44,551 nucleotides of DNA from an uncultured Fidelibacterota bacterium. GTDB taxonomy: Bacteria > Fidelibacterota > Marinisomatia > Marinisomatales > UBA1611. Positions 39,402-44,551 of the stretch are shown one piece after another. Under the pieces are notes generated by a model. That model was not told the DNA's origin and did no database searches. It saw nothing but the letters and a program-made list of their open reading frames with translations. A program made the position numbers and the translations under genes. The stretch's first letter is position 1. The number at the start of each line of letters is the position of its first letter. The stretch is taken from positions 1 to 44,551 of the forward strand of contig CACKSF010000005.1 of assembly GCA_902602795.1 (NCBI GenBank), written 5' to 3'.

Positions 39402-41534
39402 CTATTTAATAATTAAAAACTTTCCTTCCTTGATTTGGCCTGATTTTTTATCCTCTACTGTAAATAAGTATAAACCGGATGCGGTTGCTTGATCATGCAT
39501 TGTAATCAAATCCCAAGCATGCTCTCCTCCAGACATAAGAGGGTTTTTTTGCGCATCAATATTACTAATATCCTTACCTTTATACGAGTCATCATGTTGA
39601 ATAATTTCTACCAAATCACCAGCCAAAGAAAAAATACGAATCTCAGCTTCTTTTGGTAAATTGCGAAACCATATCATTTTATTTCTACTTCCATATCCAT
39701 CCCATTCCGCCTGACCTCTATAGGGATTGGGGTACACTGTTGGCATCCCAATCCAAAGATTTTCTTCAGCTTCAGGTTTTCCTGGGAAAACAAATACTCT
39801 ATTTGAATAAATGCTACTCTCTAAACTTTCTAAATTCGCATCTGGATCTCCTTGATCATATGCTGTAACAGCGTAATAATTAATCCATCCATCCTTAATT
39901 CCTTCATTCACAAACTTATAATGATAATAGACACCCTCAAATAAGACGCTATCCTTTCCTCCATATTCATTTCTTATTCCCACAGTGGTAAAACCCGTAT
40001 TGTAACCAATCGTATTTTCTCTATCAACTTCTAAAAGCAAGGAAAACTCTCCTAGTGCTTCATTATCTGTTTTTCTTGCTCCATAGATCCTATAACCTTC
40101 AAAATCTTTTTCTTGGCTAATTGGATCCCTAAAAAATTCAGAATTATTTTGCCAGTATAAAGTCACTTTATTTGATTCTAATTCTACATGCATATTTGGA
40201 GCAGGTGGAGGAGCAGGTAAAATGTATCTGTCAATGATCTGATTCTCATTCGTATCCTCACCCTCGTCGAGCTGATTATTTCTGTTTTTATCTTCACCGT
40301 CGTATGCTTTTTGGGCCCAATCATAATTCACATGAAGATTACTCCTTCTACCTGGGGAATCTGAGCTAAAACCATCAGACCAAAGACCACACACAACAGT
40401 AAATGAAATACTGCAGGAATCTCCAGGAGGAAGAGCCCAATTTGTTGTATCCATGCTAGGTACAGATCCTAAAGGACCAGCTGACACTAAAAATAGCCAA
40501 CTGTTTTCTGCAGATGGATACCCTTCAGATGTGTATTCAGGTCCTACACCTTTCGGAACCGATGAAGACATTTTATCATATCTTTCACTATCATTTATAG
40601 GCATACTATAGGCAGGATAATCACTATTACTAGAATTCGTCCAAACCCATTGGTTATAGTGAGTGTCTAAATATCGATAAGGAATAGAACTACCTAATAT
40701 GGATATCCCTATATAGGATTCAGCCCAACCATCATCTCCATCTGTATCAAACTGAACAGCTATGTCTCTAGAGAACCCGGCATTATCTACTGTCTCATCA
40801 AAAACATTCAAATTATCATACCATGTGAAACCACCTCCAGGTGTGTAATAATCTGTATAGTTAAAATTTGCGACAGATGGGTCTGCCCAAATTCCTGTGT
40901 ATATATTGTTTATTGTATCCTGTGAAATATTTCTAAAAGTATAATTTAGTATCACAAATGCATCTGCATAAGAATAGTTCCAAGCATAACTCTCTAGCCT
41001 GATATCAATTCCTAATGGGTTATGATTTGGAATCCCTTGACCATCATTAAATGAATCACCATAATCTGAAAAGTTAGCTATTATATCCTGGTGAGACACA
41101 GCAGTTGGTGAGTAATACTGAGCCATTGAGTCTTGAGTTGTAGACGAAATCGAAGACTGAATTGCAATTGGAGATTTAGCAAACAATTCAAATCCCTCAC
41201 TTCCAGACTCAAAAACTCCATCAACAATAGAAGTCGAAACCCTTCTCTCTCCATTTACAATACCACCTACCCAAAGCCCTGAATACGAAAAATGTTCAAT
41301 TTGTTCACGTGGAATTTCTGTTTGCTGTTTGTACTGACATGATGGATTTATGCTCCCATCCTCCATACGATTCCATCCATTACCAAGTATGCCAAAGTTA
41401 GTAATCGTAAGACCCAGATTACCTACCGAAGTATATTTATCGTACTCATCTGAAGCTGTTTGAACTCTCCTTATGCTTCTTTCTTGAGCAAACAATTGCA
41501 ATGTAAAAGCAAAGAAAAATAACTTGAAATACAT
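39402..41534 (-). CDS. Secreted protein of unknown function with type IX-like C-terminal sorting domain
   Basis: Signal peptide MYFKLFFFAFTLQLFAQ; C-terminal VYPNPYRGQAEWDGYG...EIRIFSLAGDLVEII...GLYLFTVEDKKSGQIKEGKFLIIK. Confidence 0.8.
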   Translation of the reverse strand: MYFKLFFFAFTLQLFAQERSIRRVQTASDEYDKYTSVGNLGLTITNFGILGNGWNRMEDGSINPSCQYKQQTEIPREQIEHFSYSGLWVGGIVNGERRVSTSIVDGVFESGSEGFELFAKSPIAIQSSISSTTQDSMAQYYSPTAVSHQDIIANFSDYGDSFNDGQGIPNHNPLGIDIRLESYAWNYSYADAFVILNYTFRNISQDTINNIYTGIWADPSVANFNYTDYYTPGGGFTWYDNLNVFDETVDNAGFSRDIAVQFDTDGDDGWAESYIGISILGSSIPYRYLDTHYNQWVWTNSSNSDYPAYSMPINDSERYDKMSSSVPKGVGPEYTSEGYPSAENSWLFLVSAGPLGSVPSMDTTNWALPPGDSCSISFTVVCGLWSDGFSSDSPGRRSNLHVNYDWAQKAYDGEDKNRNNQLDEGEDTNENQIIDRYILPAPPPAPNMHVELESNKVTLYWQNNSEFFRDPISQEKDFEGYRIYGARKTDNEALGEFSLLLEVDRENTIGYNTGFTTVGIRNEYGGKDSVLFEGVYYHYKFVNEGIKDGWINYYAVTAYDQGDPDANLESLESSIYSNRVFVFPGKPEAEENLWIGMPTVYPNPYRGQAEWDGYGSRNKMIWFRNLPKEAEIRIFSLAGDLVEIIQHDDSYKGKDISNIDAQKNPLMSGGEHAWDLITMHDQATASGLYLFTVEDKKSGQIKEGKFLIIK

Positions 41535-43271
41535 TTATTTAAGAAGAATTATTTTTTTATAATAAAAAGATGAGAATGAACTTATTTTTAAAAAATAAAT
41601 GCTCGAGGGATAATCCTTTCCTTCCCACTGCAACTCTGTAAATCCTGGCTGAATAGAAATATTATTTTGCGTTTCCAATTCTCGCCCAAATAAATCAAAA
41701 GTTTGAATAGTAACGGTTTGTCTTTTATCAGAAAAAATTTTAATCGTTGTAAACGAATTAAACGGATTGGGAAAAAGACTTTGTACTATAAATTGATTTG
41801 GAGCAGTTGATTGATATTCAGACTCCAAACTTCCTTCAAAAGAATAACCTGGAGTTCCGTAATCACCTGACCCGTAAGAAATAGTAGAAACAAACCAATT
41901 TTCAACTAAATTATTATCCAAATCGACGTCATGTATTTCCTTAGATATTCCGCTGGAGAAATTCCACTCACTGTCGTACTGAACCTCATCTACAATCGCT
42001 CCTTCACTATCCATAAGAATTATCTCATCTTCAGTGTTTGATAAAGAAAATCCACTGTAAACATAGTCCGAAACAACACCTCCGTTTGAGGATAGGTTTC
42101 CGCTACGGGCAAATACAAAAAATTGCCCTGGATCAATAGCTACATCTTGATTTTCAATCTGAATTAAGTGCATATCTGAACCATTATCTTTAATTGTCCA
42201 ACCATCAAGCGATATTATTGTATCTGTTGTATTTGTAATTTCAAACCACTCCCCATATGAATCAGATACTGAAGCAGGGTTCACCATAATTTCTGTTATT
42301 ACAGCACCTCGATCTATAAAAACAAGGTCGTCAAACCAAACATCCATATAAACAGGCAAATGGTCCGATGCGTCATGCAAAGCATTTGCAATTTGTTCAG
42401 AAACTGAAAAATTGTTTCCTGAATTAATTGCATTATTAAAATGATTTCCATCATTTCCAAACGCTATATATGAATCATCAATATAAACCATTCTTGATTG
42501 AGTATTTAAAATACTCTCACTCACAAAAAGCCAGTCAAACCTATCATCCATCCCACCATTAGCTCCACCACCAAAGCTAGTGGTTCTTGGAGATTGAGTA
42601 TGAACATCAGAAAACGAACTATTGTTATGCCAATTCCCTATTCTATCAATAGGGTCAAAAAGTCTACCTCCATTATTATCACTTTCCCCTGTCAGAATAT
42701 TAAATGCTGGTTCTGTAGATGTACTATTTGAGTATATATTAAAGTCACCAGCAACTATAAAGTAGGAACCAGATAAACTGTTCAAATGTTGTCTAAGTAT
42801 TGTTGCTTCTGCCAGCCTCTGTTGAGCATTCGAAGAACCAGAGCTAGCCTTAAAATGGACACCATAAATATTGAACTCAATTTCAGACATATCATGAACC
42901 ATTGACCATTCTATAACATCTCTTGTGCCTGAAGATTGGGCAGTAGCAACAGCACCAGTACTCACAAAACTGAAAATATCATGTTTGAAAAATAATGCTA
43001 TATCCTGTTGTGCGCTTTGGTTTATAAAAGGAGCACCAGACCACTGTCCGTTTTGAAAAACATCTAGAACATCAGATTGGAAATGTGTAAAACCCGTTTG
43101 CCCTAATACTTCTTGTACAACAATCAAATCAGGTAAAACAGATTCAAGTATTGAAATGTAATGCATTTCTCTATTATCGTCATCTGAAAAATTGAGAAGG
43201 TTATAAGTCATTACTCTAACATCAGACCCACTCACAAAACAAATGCTTAGTATAATAGATAAAAATCTCAT
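41535..43271 (-). CDS. Secreted endonuclease/exonuclease/phosphatase-family protein with lamin-tail domain and type IX-like sorting domain
   Basis: VMTYNLLNF, LIVVQEVLG, FIVAGDFNIYS, ASDHLPVYMDVW (EEP motifs); ITEIMVNPASVSDSYGEWFEITNTTDTIISLDGWTI (LTD); LFPNPFNSFTTIKIFSD...TIQTFDLFGRELET (sorting domain). Confidence 0.9.
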   Translation of the reverse strand: MRFLSIILSICFVSGSDVRVMTYNLLNFSDDDNREMHYISILESVLPDLIVVQEVLGQTGFTHFQSDVLDVFQNGQWSGAPFINQSAQQDIALFFKHDIFSFVSTGAVATAQSSGTRDVIEWSMVHDMSEIEFNIYGVHFKASSGSSNAQQRLAEATILRQHLNSLSGSYFIVAGDFNIYSNSTSTEPAFNILTGESDNNGGRLFDPIDRIGNWHNNSSFSDVHTQSPRTTSFGGGANGGMDDRFDWLFVSESILNTQSRMVYIDDSYIAFGNDGNHFNNAINSGNNFSVSEQIANALHDASDHLPVYMDVWFDDLVFIDRGAVITEIMVNPASVSDSYGEWFEITNTTDTIISLDGWTIKDNGSDMHLIQIENQDVAIDPGQFFVFARSGNLSSNGGVVSDYVYSGFSLSNTEDEIILMDSEGAIVDEVQYDSEWNFSSGISKEIHDVDLDNNLVENWFVSTISYGSGDYGTPGYSFEGSLESEYQSTAPNQFIVQSLFPNPFNSFTTIKIFSDKRQTVTIQTFDLFGRELETQNNISIQPGFTELQWEGKDYPSSIYFLKISSFSSFYYKKIILLK

Positions 43272-43332
43272 TTAAAAATCAATATAAGCTTCTATTCTAC
43301 CCACGTCTAAATTATTATGATTTTTTAAAATT

Positions 43333-44255
43333 TTAGTACTGTAGTGGCGTAATTGTTTTTTGTTCTTTTTCATCTAAAATTTCTAAGTGATCAAGTAATT
43401 TCATAGTAACAATAGGGAGAGCACGAAAATTCCCATCTAGAACCTTTATTGCGATTCCTATTGGCCCATATTTTTTTAGTTTTAATGGAAATACCTCGTA
43501 TAGATTCTCCTCCAACTTTTGTAATTCCTCTACCATCCAAAGCTTGAATGAATGAAGAGTCAAAGTTATCAGTACCTCCTACAAGCAATGGATGAGATGT
43601 CATTGCATTGAAGACTCTCTTTAATTCTATTTTTTCCCCTTGTGCTAATTTTTGGAACATATTTGCAATAGTCTCAAGAGTAAAAAATGGTACGGGTGCT
43701 GAACAACCATCAATTTCATAATGAATATTTTCAGATTCTGAAATTTCACAAACATAATCATTAATGAATTTCTGAACTGAATGTTCTTTATTAGTATATC
43801 CTTTTATTCCTTTACCAAGATATTTTGCCAAAGCCAACATTCCAGCGTGTTTACCACTGCAATTATTGTAAATAGAAGAAGCAGATTTACTTGCTTTAAC
43901 TAAACTATATCGTGTTTTTTTTATCTGATGGAGCATGAGCACCACACTCATAATCTTCAATATTTAGATCTATCTTTTTTAGCATTGAGATAGCTGTGTT
44001 CGTGTGGACTTGTTCTCCTTGATGAGATGCACACATAAGTGCAATTTCCTCATCGCTAAATTTTACTGAATCTACAGCGCCCGCCTTTATGGAAGCTGCT
44101 GCTTGAAACGGTTTTAAAGAAGATCGAATGCATGTTAAATAATTAGGATCCCCAGAAGAAAAAAAAATCTGACCATTTTCATCTACAGCAACAGCAAAAG
44201 CTACATGTATACTTTCAGTAAGATCCCCGCGAGTTACCCTACAAGATATAGGCAT
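43333..44255 (-). pseudogene. L-asparaginase II family gene interrupted by two +1 indels in poly-A tracts
   Basis: Three ORFs (44255-43905, 43960-43391, 43563-43333) join into one protein: CGAHAPSDKK|TRYSLVKAS...NNCSGKHAGMLALAKYLG...GGTDNFDSS...GGESIRGISIKTKK|YGPIGIAIKVLDGNFRALP. Each junction is restored by removing one A from an A8 or A7 run. Confidence 0.85.
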
Positions 44256-44260
44256 ATGAT

Positions 44261-44551
44261 CTAGTGTAACATTTTTGAAACAAATTCAAATTTAAATCCT
44301 TCTTTTTGTAACTCAGGTATATGTTTTTTAAGGACGTTTAAGGTTTTCGGTTTTACATGACCAATGCCAATTGCAAAACCATTTTCTTTCGATTTTTTAA
44401 CTAGCTTCATTAATTGCTGAGTAATTTTTCCCTCATCATCGTCGTTATCTAAAAACACATTTCTACTAGCTGTTGGGACCTCAAAAATTTCCATTGTTGT
44501 TTCCCCTACGGTTTCAACAGTTGTTCTACTATCAATAAAAAACTTGTTTAT
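44261..44551 (-). CDS. Divergent polysaccharide deacetylase family protein, C-terminal part (runs off window end)
   Basis: In-frame to window edge: INKFFIDSRTTVETVGETTMEIFEVPTASRNVFLDNDDDEGKITQQLMKLVKKSKENGFAIGIGHVKPKTLNVLKKHIPEL; FFIDSRTT, RNVFLDNDDD and AIGIGH match the family. Confidence 0.85.
   Translation of the reverse strand: MNKFFIDSRTTVETVGETTMEIFEVPTASRNVFLDNDDDEGKITQQLMKLVKKSKENGFAIGIGHVKPKTLNVLKKHIPELQKEGFKFEFVSKMLH

Noticed and set aside
1-44551. CRISPR arrays, tRNA/rRNA genes, IS elements, prophage
   Set aside because: No regularly spaced repeats, rRNA-like sequence, transposase or phage structural genes were recognised by eye; tRNAs were not searched exhaustively.

Overview
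This is a low-GC window in which every supported gene lies on the minus strand, so transcription runs from high to low coordinates. C-terminal 'FPNPFNP...G.Y' type IX-like sorting domains, a PorV-like protein and a TonB receptor point to a marine Bacteroidota/FCB-type bacterium, possibly Marinimicrobia; that taxonomy is inferred. There are three blocks. (A) ~44.5-35.3 kb: a truncated divergent polysaccharide deacetylase, an L-asparaginase II broken by two poly-A indels, and three secreted sorting-domain proteins, including an EEP nuclease and a large multidomain protein with LTD and OB-like domains and one CxxCH. A palindromic terminator-like hairpin ends this block. (B) ~35.3-24.8 kb: an overlapping envelope operon of lipoprotein, TonB receptor, PorV-like protein, NHL lipoprotein, a 329-aa protein, a beta-barrel, a TatT-like protein and an Ig-DUF5684-like protein. 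(C) ~24.8-0 kb: a surface-polysaccharide cluster with UDP-xylose synthase, heptose-7-P kinase, Gmd, Fcl, GalE, Sat-CysC, WbpE/RmlA/WbpB/WbpD-like enzymes, a nucleotide-sugar dehydrogenase and 4-epimerase, Wza-like and Wzz proteins, and a NeuA-like/cupin/lysine-aminotransferase-like/nitrilase module. The most interesting content is a translationally coupled phosphonate cassette inside block C: a cytidylyltransferase-PEP mutase fusion, phosphonopyruvate decarboxylase and a phosphonoacetaldehyde-reductase-like enzyme. With the PAPS synthase, it suggests a glycan carrying hydroxyethylphosphonate and possibly sulfate. No glycosyltransferase, flippase, polymerase or sulfotransferase was recognised in the window. 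All calls come from reading motifs in the translations; no database search was run.
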